Origin: Pyronema omphalodes
Lineage: Eukaryota > Ascomycota > Pezizomycetes > Pezizales > Pyronemataceae
Assembly (NCBI GenBank): GCA_024516155.1
Contig: JAJJXM010000020.1
Coordinates: 310,001 to 374,000, forward strand
Direction of reading: 5' to 3'
Length of the DNA stretch: 64,000 bases
The notes under the pieces are model-generated. The model was given only the letters and a program-made list of their open reading frames with translations, did no database searches and was not told where the DNA came from. Shown one piece after another: positions 33,717 through 46,011 of this stretch. Numbering within the stretch: the first letter of the stretch is position 1; the number at the start of each line of letters is the position of its first letter. The position numbers and the translations under genes were made by a program.

Positions 33717-35314
33717 TTATTTCCAATCCCAGACCTGTGCCAAGAAATTCGCCATATTAACCTTCTTATTCTTCATCTCCATTATCCATGGATGTTCTAG
33801 CATTCTCCAAGGACTTGCTCGTCGTGCTGTATCCTTTTCCAGACTGTTCGCAAGTCAGCATATATCCCAAACTATTGCAACCCGAGAAAACAGGCTAAAA
33901 ACAAAGGGATTTTAGGTTCCTTCGAACCCAAGAAATACATACCAACAAGCAATGAAATACTTGAAGTTATCACTCCACTTGATTCCCAACTCTGGTTCAT
34001 CTTTAAGTTCGGGGATTGGCTGTCTAACGATATACGTCAACAGATCAATCAACCCGGCCCTAGCATGACCACCTCCATCCTCCGTCTGACCGAAAGGAAA
34101 TCTATGCTGCGCAACTTCGAGCAATGTGACTCCTAGTGACCAAACGTCCGAAGTAATGGTGTATGATAATCCCTGGATACGTTCGGGAGCCATGTAGTAA
34201 GAAGTTCCGATGAAGGTGTCGGCATTTCCTTTGGAACCGATCAACTCGCCGGAAACTCCAAAGTCGCAGAGCTTAACCTGTCCGGACCGGGTTAGGAGAA
34301 TGTTAGAGGGCTTGATATCTAATTTGTGTTAGCCGGCGTTGGTTCCTATTATTGTGGATCCCTCACTCATCGAGTTGGGGGAGATAGATAGGATTCCGCA
34401 TACCTCGGTGAATAATCTTCCTTGCACTCAAATACGTCAAACCCTCCAAAACACCCTCCGCACACTTTCCTAACACTTTCTCTCCAGTTCTTCCCCCTAA
34501 CTTTTTGACTTCACGGTAGATACTATCCAAACTTCCACCCTCACAAAACTCCATAGCAATGGAAATTGTGCCTGATTTGATATCCTGGAATGCTCCGTAG
34601 TACTTGCAGATATATGGCGAGGAACATTCTCTGTTGAAGTTCAATTCTCTGAAGATTTGTTTACGGACTTCCGGTGTTGGATCTGTCGTTATGACCTATT
34701 CACTCGTTAGCAAGCCATCCCAACTTTTGCATAAACGCCAGGCAGCTACAAACCTTGAGAGCAAACACCGTAGTTCCACCCTTCAACATACACCTTGTAA
34801 CCGCACCACCCGCACCTTCACCTAAACTTCCCAACTCAATAATTCTGTCACTCTGCTTGGCATGCTTCCACCCTTCTACGGGTAATTTTTCCACATCCAT
34901 ACTATCATAATCCTCCTCATTTTCCATGATAGCAGAACCCGAACCACTAATATCCAACTCGGTATTCGGTGACCCCATCACCTGTTTCCTAAGCCCAATC
35001 GCAAAGCTCAGCGCATTATATTGGCTCTTTGCACTCTGCGGTACTTGACTACCTGATATTGAACCCTGTCTTCCATGTTGCGGAGGACCCATATTCGCCG
35101 TATTTCCAGGAGTAGCAAGCTTTAATAGCGGTGGGCCACGGCCGGGTGGCCGCCCTGCCAACGCTGGTGCTCCACCACCGTTCATAGCCGGGGGCGCGCT
35201 GCCGGGGATAGAAAGACCGAGTCGTGGGGCGGCGCGACCACCGGGACGCGCGCCGTTCACTGGGGTCGGACGGTAGAAGGGTGCTGCCTGAGGAGCTGGG
35301 GCGGATGCAGACAT
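33717..35314 (-). CDS. MKK1: MAP kinase kinase of the cell-wall-integrity pathway (Mkk1/2 type)
   Basis: Four exons: 35314-34754, 34695-34404, 34318-33943, 33843-33717, totalling 452 codons (451 residues). The N-terminal ~160 residues are Gly/Pro/Ala-rich and probably disordered. The kinase domain has the Gly loop LGEGAGGAV, catalytic Lys (FALK, about residue 187, at the exon 1 end), HRDIKPSN (Asp about 285, split by intron 2) and DFGVSGE (about 303). The activation segment has Ser313 and Thr319, the MAPKK S-x5-T spacing, then [31 protein letters not shown] and a C-terminal [13 protein letters not shown] complete it. In fungi this kinase relays from Bck1 to Slt2/Mpk1 for wall repair. All introns have GTATGT- or GTTTGT-type donors and clear branch sites. 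The wider MAPKK family is certain; the Mkk1 assignment rests on the characteristic [20 protein letters not shown] region. Confidence 0.93.
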
Positions 35315-36465
35315 TGTGGTGATAGTTTTGGGGAGGAGGAAGGGTCGCGGAATCGATGGGGTGGTAGGTGCGAAAGTGCTTTATGCGGAAGTTGCTCGAG
35401 ACTGACTGGTTGTGGTGACATCACGTTAGTGGGATTGCAAGGGAAGCAAGGAAGGAAGGTCGAGTTAGGCACATACAATGATAGATACACACACTATGTC
35501 AGCGATGGTGTATTGTGGAAATGGGGTTCACAGGAATTCCGCCGCTGAACCCTTAAACGAGTGGTTGTTTCTGCGGCGAGGTGATGGGATGTGGAGGGAG
35601 GCGTAAATGGCGTTGTTGCAAAGTGAAACTGGAGACAAGGTCGTGGACAAGATCGAGGTATGTAGTTATGGACTTGTCTGGATCAATATCTAGTTGCACT
35701 CGTAAAATATCTCCACAACTGATTTGTTGACCGGTAGACTTTCGTATGCGAACGGTAGATGAAGGAGATGATTTAGGAGATCGAGCGAGGAAACAGTGCA
35801 ATCTCTTATGGTATTAGAAGTGCAGTAATACAGACATGTGCGGGCAGCAAAGTACAAATGGTCTTGAATGTGGGACAGCCAAAAATGCAAAGAGGGGTAT
35901 GGTGATGAGTGTCCAATCAACAGTGTGTTGGTGGTTCGATGGGCGGTGTTGGGCGGAGCGGGCTCGACGGAGGATGCACGGTCCAGTCAGTCTGTCGGCG
36001 GGGGTGGGCTAGCTTTGTAGCTGAGGGGATGCTCCTGCTCGTGGTATTGGTGGTTGCCTGGGCTGGACCTCTATCTTCTCTCTTAGGTTGCGTGGATGCG
36101 TGGTAGGGCGGGCAAAGGTGAGGTGAGGTGAGGTCGTAGTGATGTGAGGTAGTGGTGCTTTGGGGGAGGGGGGCGGATGGAGAACGACGCTTGAACTCTT
36201 GGATAGCGTGGGATCGATGTTGAAGCGAGAGCAAAGTTGGGAAGGAAGGAAAACGAGCAAGCGCACGAGCAAAGAAGGCAGGTGAGTAGGGGCGAGCAAA
36301 GGCTCTGGAGAGTGGGGGGGAGCGGAGGTGATGATGAATGGAGAGGTGGAGGAAAGAGGCGAATATGGAGATAGCGAGCGGTGGAGGGGGGGGAGAGTAA
36401 TGAGTAGTCAGCAAGAAGAATAGGCAGGGCAGACGGGCAGAAGAGAGAAGATAGAAGAGAGCAGG

Positions 36466-36507
<42 letters not shown>

Positions 36508-39500
36508 TGCAAGAGTATGTATGAGAAAGCAGATAGTAGCGAGAGTATATACGAGAACAGACAGAAGATCAGGCAGCGAGAGTGAGCATATCCAGAGCAG
36601 GCAGAAGAGCAGCAAGAAGATCAGTTGAGCGAGAGTGGACTTTTCGACCTTTTCCAGCTTCTATCCCCAGCTTCTATCCCCAGCTACATACTCAGCAGCA
36701 GCAGCAGCAGCAGCAATAAGCGAGCGGGGAGATACAGTTAGATGCTCAGCAGAAGACGCAGCAGCAATCGAATAAAGATAGAGTATCTCTTGTATCTCTT
36801 CTACAGACGTAAGAGAGCACGACATCAACGAGATGCAAAAGTGGAGCACCAGCAAAACCGCACACCGAACGATACAGACACCGACCACCACCACCACCAC
36901 CTACATACCAGAGCGGAGGGAGCAGCTGCGTAACTCTAGAGTTAACTCTACATGCATTGGAGAGCCCTAATCCCCACCGGGAAAAGTATAGGAATCATCT
37001 ACCCCTCAAGAGGCCCGCCAAAGGGAGCCAAAGGGCACCAGATCCAAAGGAGGATGAAAGCCTTGCCAGGTCTGCTATAGGTCCATGATAGCCCGCCATA
37101 GAACCGACAGATGACATATGCCGCCTCAAAGCTCGGAGATCATCTTCTCCGAAAAGCCATCCGGAGCCCAAATCACATTTCCATTCCCAGGAAATGTTCA
37201 GCGGTGCCCCTCGGCTCGGCTTAAAGGTACTCCAATCGTACAAACAACATTGTGAATCATCACAAATTATACAATTTCCAGTGATTCTCTCATTACCATT
37301 CGTCATCCTCATCACCGGTATTGGTATTGTTGTTCAATTGCCCAGAACCTCACCCGTTACTTACTTTTTCCTATTCGGTATTAGTCCCGTTTTGAAGCAG
37401 CGCCAACGACCAGACAACGGGAGGGAGTACGACTCAGAATGAGGGGTCCCGCGTTTCGGACATTGGAACGACGACTGGTCTGTTTGAGGTTTGAGGTTTG
37501 GGGGATTACGGTGAACTTTGTAACTCGTTACATACCGGTACCATGAAGTTGAACACTATTTGCCGCTATTTTATGGAGACGAAGTTAACCTTCTAATCCA
37601 AAATTCTCTAACCGTAGCCATGCGTGATTACTGTCAGGACCTTATCTCCATCTTATTCGCACATAGGTTGCCTTGACTCCACATATGTTCAAGTCACCTC
37701 ACATGACTCCCCGACTTCTGTGCCGTAACGAAGTGCAACTCAATGCAACCCAGTGCATCCAAGTGCAAAACACCAATCTAATCAATCCCACAGCATATCA
37801 GAATCAGAACCAGAATCAAAATCCATTTCCCAATCCCCGGTGTATCAACCATCCAAACCGGTGCAGTCGTACATACATCTAAAGCAGTAAGTTATAATCG
37901 GTGTACATATGTGGCTATCAATAGTGGCTTTACTCTAAGCGCCCAAAAGGTGGCTGTGTTATACATACCCGAAAACCGTAAGTAGGCGCCTATTTTTTTT
38001 TCTTTGATATCAAGCCCCGTACATACCCATAATTATCCTTGAAAGTATGCCTAGCCTAGTAAAGAAATCAGAGATTCAAGGACTCTATGGTGCTGTATAC
38101 ATAGTAACCCGACACTTGCTTGCTTTTCGGGGAGGATATTCTCCGATGCTTCCGTGGTGGACGCTGCATATAGACATATACACGAGTTGGGGATATTTCT
38201 GGAACCTGGGGATATTGCTGGAACCTGCTGGTATTTCTGGAAAACTCCTGATACTGAAGTCTAGATTCATATAGCGGTCGGTGTAGATATATGCATTAGA
38301 AGACTTCGGCCGTGAAACTGGTTGATTAGTTATTAAACCGTTTCAAGTTTAAGTTTAGTCATCATATATCCATACATACATACATAACAAAGTATTAGTA
38401 CCCCACAGCTACAATTATAAGCATACAAAATCATGACGCTTCTGCTTCTTGAATCTACTATTAACAACAGTGTCAGGATGTAGATAGATTTCTGCAGAGA
38501 TACATCATGATTCATACTTAAGGCCCTTACCGTTCCCGTGTCTCCGCTATGCACAGTAGCTTCCTATCCAGTAATTAACCCACCAAACAAAAGAAGCCAG
38601 TAATCTTGCCAGGCTTGCCTTATCATTAAACCTACCCAAGCAACGCAAATTGTTCTGCTACTACTTCTTCTTCTTCTTCTTGATGCCACTACCAACATCA
38701 TCAATACCAAAAACATGCGGAGCTATATCCCAATTCATATTTCTAGCCCTTAAGGTGGGTTTCTTCCGCTAACTTCCTATCTATCAATCTATCTATCGAT
38801 CGATCGAATAATATAACTCAATAATTGATCTCCGTAAGGTTCCTGTGGAATAATATATTCAACCAAATAAAACAAACCGGTAATTGTTAACCAGGAGGCT
38901 GGCTGGCTGGAACTTGATTCGTGATTCGGGATTCGTGATTCGTGAACCTTGACGTCTGACATCTGACGTGACGTCTGGCGTTCGATGTTCGACGTTCGAC
39001 GTCTTACTCTAGCATTCTGGGAATCAATATATCTAGTGATCCAGCGAGATCTATTATTAGTTAAGAAATGTAACCGTTTCTATCTTTCGTTTTCTACCCC
39101 GGATTTCTTCGGCGTGCTACTGTCGGGGTTAATATAACCCCAGGTTTTCTATTGTCCGTTTTCCGGGAAGTAGCTAGGCAGCAAGGTATCTAGGCAGCTC
39201 GACAAGGTGGTAAGATATTTATGCGCAGTGAAACATTTCTAGAACAGAGGGAAAGAAACGTTCTATGTTGTGTAGTGTTTATAGATGCATGGATGATGGA
39301 TGGATGGATAGATGATGGATGATAGATGGATAGATATATCTACCGGATGCTACCGGAATCATTGGAATAAAATTGGTTACGGGTATGCACGGAAGAAGTG
39401 GTGGTAAGACAGATTAACGGGGAGGAAAGTATTTAAAAATGAGAGGGTAGAGTATACTGCAGCGCGAGTTGACAGATGACAGATGACAGCTGAGTCATCG

Positions 39501-41246
39501 ATCATGATAGGGATGTGTTACATCTATCCAGGAAATAAGCATTGATGAGATTCAGGATTTATAAAGAGCAGCAGCAAAACTAGGTAGTTAGAATAAATTA
39601 ATGGATGGATAAATAAGTAGATCCCCACAAACTGATACCCAAGCCGCTGCCATGTCCCATCACATCACATCATGTCATATCACTCAATGAGTACAGATAC
39701 AAGTCCAGACTCCTGACTGTTAAAATATCAATTATACTTAAACATAAACACCATTTCGCACCAGTCTATAACCCTATATTTAATTTCCACACATTACAAT
39801 AAAATGCATATAACCGACCATTTTCAGAAGAATGTCATCATTTAAAGTAGCCCGTATAAAGATTAGATAGAGGAGCTTGGGGGACTTTGAACTAAGAACC
39901 GTAGGCCCGTAGATAGATTAGACTATCTAGTATCATAAGTTTAGAATATGAAGCTAAGAGCTTAAGTAGAGTTAAGGGTATAATGTATCCAACGTATCTT
40001 TTCTAGGATGTCGATATCAAAGAGTAACGAGTCCCGAGTGTCAAAAGAAGAGGTGGAACTGGAGTTTTGGTCTCGATGTTTTATTATTTTACCCCTCCCC
40101 CCGACACCCCCCCCCCCTCCTCCCCCAACCCTGGAAATAAAAATCTATCAGGAGTCCCATCCATGGAACCCTTAAGTTCTAACCGACAAAAGGCCCACCC
40201 ATTAGAACTAAAACCTACAACCTACAAGTTTCAGCTCAAGTTACGCAGAATCTTATTCATCTATTCATCCATTTACATATCCATCATCAATATCAACATC
40301 ACACCTTCCATCCTTCCTCCCAAACCCCTCACCCCTCATCCCCAGCCACAGCCCCATCTAACCCCAACCCCATCCTCATCCCCAGCCACAACCCCCAAAA
40401 CCCTGCTACCCATAAATGATCCACCATACGACTACCCCTGCTGGAAGAAAATACGTGGTACCCATCCCCATCCCCATCTCCATCCCCATCTCTCCCGTAA
40501 CCCGTAACCCGTAACGACACGCTCCCATAATTCGCCACCCTTTATGTAGCAAACCTGTGCTGTAGACCCGGAAGTCTAGAAGTCTAGAGTCTAGGCAGCA
40601 TGGAGATCTGGATCAGGATCAGGATCAGGATCATCAGGAATAGGGATAGAGATATGGATAGGGATGGGAATAGGGATGCGCCACGCTATGAGATGCTATT
40701 TGAATTTGAATTTGATGTTTGATGTTTGATGTTTGTTGTTTAATATCGATATGATATGGATATGGATAACGAAGATATTTGGAGATATTTGGAGATAATT
40801 GTTGATATTTGTTGATATTTGATGTTTCTTAATCAGTGTTTCCTCTGGACTGGAATCTTTTGTCTTATCTTTTGGATTTTCTTGTTTACTATCACCTGTG
40901 GCTGTCTACTATCTATCACCTATCTACCACCTATCTACAGAAACCATATCCAAAAATCGCCACTTACTTACTTCCGCAGAGTATATTATAGCTTAGCATA
41001 ACCCAACTCAGACGCTTGATAATAATTGCCCGTATCTTCCCACGCACTTACCATACATCTTCGAATTACAGCCGTATTACAGTATCCTAGAGTCTATATA
41101 GAGCTTCACATCCACATTCACATTCACATCCACTACAGCAATAAGAAATCTCATACACTATTCCATAACAATATCAAAGTCGCGGCATATTGACCGAACT
41201 TAGGGCTTACATGACAGTTGACTAGCACGTGGATGTGAACATCTTG
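35315..41246. other. Gene-poor DNA upstream of MKK1
   Basis: 35315-36950 is GA/CT-rich and probably includes MKK1 leader and promoter. Beyond that are only scattered simple repeats, among them AACCAGAATC near 37800, ATTCGTGATTCG near 38920 and TGGATAGATGA near 39295. No domain-bearing frame was found. Confidence 0.45.
36469..36505. repeat. (GA)n microsatellite
   Basis: About 18 perfect dinucleotides upstream of MKK1. Confidence 0.9.
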
Positions 41247-41460
41247 TTGAAGAGTGCCTGTTGAGCCGTGCTCTGTGCTGTGACTGCTTGTGGAGGTGGA
41301 TGTTGCCTTAGCGTACATCCCCTCGTTATGTTTGTTCTGTCGATGGTATGTTTGCTGGTTATCGAATGTGACTCACAAAATTCTCCATCTCCACCTTTCT
41401 GTCTCTCTTTGTCTCCCCAAGTGTCAGCTCATCCTACGTCTGACCAGGAGCACTTTCACA
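41247..41460 (+). repeat. 214-bp dispersed repeat, copy 1
   Basis: From TTGAAGAGTGCCTGTTGAGC to GAGCACTTTCACA. It is about 85-90% identical by eye to the minus strand of 51544-51756. Homology stops abruptly at both ends. No coding content that I recognise. Confidence 0.75.
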
Positions 41461-41606
41461 CATCTCCCTCTATATCTCCCTCTATATCTCTCTCTATGGA
41501 CACCTAGAACACTACCGTCCTCAATGAACATACTCCTCCACTTCACCTCTATCCCCATCTCCACATTCATCTTTCTCTCGCGTTCCTATTCCATAAATAG
41601 TGATAA
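41461..41606. other. Intergenic, CT-rich
   Basis: TCTCCCTCTATA repeats; no gene. Confidence 0.4.
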
Positions 41607-41703
41607 GGGTGCGTTTGGTTCGACCGAAAACAAAGTTTTTTGGCCTATTTTCACAGGTAAAAAGGGCTTAAAACCATGTTTTCGGTTTGAACCAAACGCA
41701 CCC
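41607..41703. mobile_element. 97-bp Tourist-like MITE with TAA target-site duplication
   Basis: The termini GGGTGCGTTTGGTTC and GAACCAAACGCACCC are perfect inverted repeats, extended by CCGAAAACA/TGTTTTCGG with 2-3 unpaired bases between. TAA borders both sides (41604-41606, 41704-41706). The TIR resembles the GGGxxTGTTTGGTT type of PIF/Harbinger Tourist elements, which make 3-bp TWA duplications. There is no coding capacity, and nearly the whole element is hairpin-forming. Confidence 0.75.
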
Positions 41704-41881
41704 TAAAGCAAACGTTGAGCAAGTTTTATTTCCTCGCTTATGTATGTACTTACCTCATCCTACTTACATCAGCTCATCTCAGCTTACCTCATCCTACCCT
41801 CACCTTACCTTACCTCTTCGCAATGTTCGCGTCGATTGCTCCATTCTCCATATGCAGCTCCATATGCATCCTTTCTTTAGC

Positions 41882-42022
41882 TTTTCTTCATCTTTTCTTC
41901 ATCTTTTCTTCATCTTTTCTTCATCTTTTCTTCATCTTTTCTTCATCTTTTCTTCATCTTTTCTTCATCTTTTCTTCATCTTTTCTTCATCTTTTCTTCA
42001 TCTTTTCTTCATCTTTTCTTCA
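41882..42022. repeat. (TTTTCTTCATC)n 11-bp array
   Basis: About 12 perfect tandem units. Confidence 0.95.
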
Positions 42023-42256
42023 TTCTTCATCCATCTTTTCTCCATCTTTTCTACATCTCCATCTCTATTCTTCGGCGGAAGATGGAAGATGGGAAACGAA
42101 GCAGATGGAAGATATGCGGATGGAGATGGGGTTTATGTATGCTTCAAGGGTAGGTATATAAGGAGTAAACGCCACAGCTACAGGCTATAAGAAGCATGGT
42201 TGTTTATCGTCTATAGTCTACCGTCTATCTTGTACAGTCTATAGTCGCTTGTTGTT

Positions 42257-42603
42257 TGGCTGGTTGTTTGGTTGTTTGGTTGTTTGGTTGTTTGGTTGTT
42301 TGGTTGTTTGGTTGTTTGGTTGTTTGGTTGTTTGGTTGTTTGGTTGTTTGGTTGTTTGGTTGTTTGGTTGTTTGGTTGTTTGGTTGTTTGGTTGTTTGGT
42401 TGTTTGGTTGTTTGGTTGTTTGGTTGTTTGGTTGTTTGGTTGTTTGGTTGTTTGGTTGTTTGGTTGTTTGGTTGTTTGGTTGTTTGGTTGTTTGGTTGTT
42501 TGGTTGTTTGGTTGTTTGGTTGTTTGGTTGTTTGGTTGTTTGGTTGTTTGGTTGTTTGGTTGTTTGGTTGTTTGGTTGTTTGGTTGTTTGGTTGTTTGGT
42601 TGG
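42257..42603. repeat. (GGTTGTTT)n octanucleotide array
   Basis: About 43 perfect copies over nearly 350 bp, then a degenerating GGCTGGCT/GACTGACT tail to about 42790. Open in three frames on the plus strand, with no attached domain. Confidence 0.95.
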
Positions 42604-45021
42604 TTGGTTGGTAGGTCAGCAGGTTGGCTGGCTGGCTGGCTGGCTGGCTAGTTGTTTTGTTTTGGTTGTTTGGTTGTTTGGCTGGCTGGCTGGTTGACTG
42701 ACTGACTGACTGGCCGGCTGGTTGACTGGCTGACTGGCTGGCTGTCTGTTTGACTGGCTGGTTGTCTGTTTGGTTAGTTGGTTGGTTACACAGGAGTCAG
42801 AAGTCAGTTTCAGTTACTGTGGGTTAGTGGAATATTCATCTCCCCAGATCTCCCCAGATTTCCCCAGATCGTTCCCGGGGTTTCTTTTATGCATTCTTCA
42901 ATCTCTAAGATTAAGGAATAGCAACCAGCAGCTAATTCCGATGGCGATGGTTATTTACAGCGGAGGACTTACTACAGTCGTATTCACCTACCTACCAAAA
43001 CCCCGAGACCCCGAGACTCTGACTCCGACTCCGACTCCGACCCCGACCCCGACCCCGACTCCGAGACCACGAGACCCCGACCCCGACACCCCGACACCCC
43101 GAGAATCCGATACCCCATCACCCCGACTCCGAAACCCCGACACCGAAACCCCCTCATCAACCCCCCATCGCTCCGCTACTATGTATATATCGAGCTGAAG
43201 GGACAGGGAGCCAGCAGATCATAGACTACATCCGATCCGCGGCGGCAATAGAGGAAACAGAGGAAATAAAATAGAACCCCGAAACAAAAAACAAAAAAAA
43301 TTATCAGCCGCCTGCTCCTGCTTCGCCTCCCATAGTGAAGTGATCCGGATTTTTTGTTGGTTGGTTGGGTGAGTTACCTGGTTGCCTGGTCGGTTGGTTG
43401 GTTGGTGGAGTTGCCTGAGTTCCTTGCCTGGTCGGTTGGTTGGTTGGTTGGAATTTGGTGGAGGTTGAGTTCTAACTTCTGCTACCTGGTTGCCTGGTGG
43501 TGTTGCCTGTTGGAGGTTAAGTTGCCTGGTTGCTTGAATTTCCTGGTTGCTTGGTAACTGGTAACTGGTAACTGGTTTAATGCTTCATGAGTTTGGTTTG
43601 AACTTTGAACTTTGAACTTTGAGGTCGAAGTCGAAGTTAAGGTCGAAATCGAAGTTCTTGAGATAAAGGTTGAGGTTTGAGCTCATACATGCACATGCTG
43701 CATACATATGTGGCCGTACTCCAGTCTCAAGTAGTCTCCTATGTATGGTGGGGTGGCGGACCATGTCATGTATGTACATGAGATTATCCCAGGGTCCTTT
43801 CCCTTCCCTTGCTTGCATTGCTTGCTTGCTTGATTGCTTGATTGCTTGCATTTGTGCATTTGTGCATTTTTTAAATTTTGTGCATATTCTGCATTTTGTG
43901 TATTTTGTGCATTGCTTGCATATTGTGCGTATTCTTCTTCTTCGTTAGCATCACCACTACTACAACGACTACAACCACAACCACCGCGAAAGTTGTTTCG
44001 TGGTTTCGTTACTTTGCTGCGGATTTGGTGATTTGATTCCGAATTCCAGATTCCGGATTCCGGATTCCAGATTCCCGTCGAGAGTTGCGAGGCGAAGAGT
44101 GAAAGGTGCAAGGTGCAAGGTGCATTGAATTCGTTAGATTGGTTGGTTGGACCGTTAAAGACCCAATCTTGGATATCCCATTGCTCTAGAACTCCAGAAG
44201 CTGTCTTCTCCGACGATCTCAAGCTCCTCGCCGCGCCTCCCGCCCAGTCCAGTCCAGTCCATCCCCTCCCCCCCACCTCCCACCACCTCCCTTCCAAGAT
44301 ATCTTTGCTTTTGATACTTATTACTCCGATGTAACTCCGGATCAATGGCATACGGCATACCACTCCCTCCCATTCCCACTCAAACCCCAACTCCCATCCC
44401 GCTGCTGCTCAGGGCCAGGCGACAAGCAAGCAAGCAGGCAAGCAGGCAAGCAAGCACCCGCCCGCCACACTACATAAGCTAGCTACAGTAGCTAGGCTAG
44501 CTAAACCTCCGCACGAGCACCAGGCCAGCACCAGGCCAGCACCAGCACCAGCACCAGGCCAGGCCAGGGTCCAGCACAAACTCCAAAACTCCAAAACACC
44601 AAAACTAAGCACGTGTAGATAAGGCTGCTATCCTGATTCCTGTGTTATCGAACGGTGAACCTCAAGGCTCAGGGCTCAGGGGCTTGATGGTTGGGTTGGT
44701 TGGGTTGATAGTTGATATGATATGATAGACTTGAGAAAAAGAAAGAATGAAAGGAAGAAGGGAAGAAGCAATTATTTGTGTTGAGTTGGGGTTTTAATTT
44801 CTTCTTGCGAGCTTTTTCACGTTGAATGAAGATTGTTTTTTATATTTTCGTTGTGGTGTATAACAGTATACTCCGACATTTGAAACTCGAACTCGAACTC
44901 GAACTCGAACTCGAACTCGCACTTTCAATTTAGAATTTCTCTGGATTGATTTTCATAATTCTCTACAGACCGCCGCAAGGAAACTTTAAACTACAGTTTT
45001 AACTTTTAAGGCCCTCCCGAC

Positions 45022-45056
<35 letters not shown>

Positions 45057-46011
45057 AAAGGATACCCGGCTGCCAGGTGTACTCGCTCGTGTACTGCGGC
45101 CTGCCTTGTTCCATCTTCCATTCGGCAAAAGTACCTCCATCTCGTTGCCACTCGACTACTCCTCACGGCGCGCGCCCCACAATCTGTTTGCCGCTTAGCT
45201 CTTCTGTGTCGCTTCATCCGCCATTTGCATCGCTCAGCTGCTGCTGCACTGTCGTTTCGTCTTTTGTTTACATTGTACTCGCCGTCGACCTTTGCACTTG
45301 AACCAACCCCTCGTCTATATCCTGAAGTGGACTTTTATTGTTCCTCCTCGTCAAACCCGAACTCTCGACTCGGACTGTCGAACTCGGAACTGTCAAACTC
45401 TGGACCCTGTCGGACGTTGTCGGACGTTGTTGAGCTTGGCTTGTTCCCCCCTCATTGGTCGTGATCACTCCCAAGAGCCTTGAAGCTGTAGTTGCCTCCC
45501 GCCGCAGCAGAAGCTACCATACCTCTCAACACCTTTAAAGAGAGAACTTGAAGCCACCGAAAAGCACTCTAAAGAAGGGACCTACAGGGGTATCTGCGCA
45601 TCGAGTTGGAACAAGAAATTAGAGACGACCCACCGACTACTACTGATCAACTACTTACCTTTTTACCAGACGCCCCGACCTTTTCCATACAGACCTTACA
45701 CCACGCGAGGAAATCTCGAAATAGCAGCTTCGCATCCGAAAAGACTTTCGCTCCGTCCTTACTTCTTCCATTGTCTACCGCCGCCGCCTCACTCCGACGA
45801 GCGGCACAACACCATAGGGTTGAATTGAACTCCGCACACCTTCGCACCCCCCCCCCCCCCCCCCTCCCTCCCACCCCCAAATAACCCCAACCGTCATTCC
45901 GACAGCTGCGTGTGTCCTGCCAGTTGCACCATCCGGCCTTTCCAACTGGGCTTTCAACTTTCGCACTCCACACCTCCGTACTTCGCTAGGACCGACGCAC
46001 CCAACAACGCC
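42604..46011. other. Gene-poor, simple-repeat-rich DNA
   Basis: Contains (CCGAC[T/C]C)-type arrays at 43006-43160, GGTTGGTTGCCTGG-like repeats at 43346-43575, (GAACTC)n at 44885-44925, a T run at about 45026-45055 and a C run at about 45847-45864. The last kilobase is probably promoter and leader of the F-box/WD40 gene. Confidence 0.5.

Noticed and set aside
42249..42697. Three overlapping 120-140 codon frames (GCLVVWLF repeats)
   Set aside because: All are readings of the (GGTTGTTT)n array; an 8-bp period opens all three frames equally.
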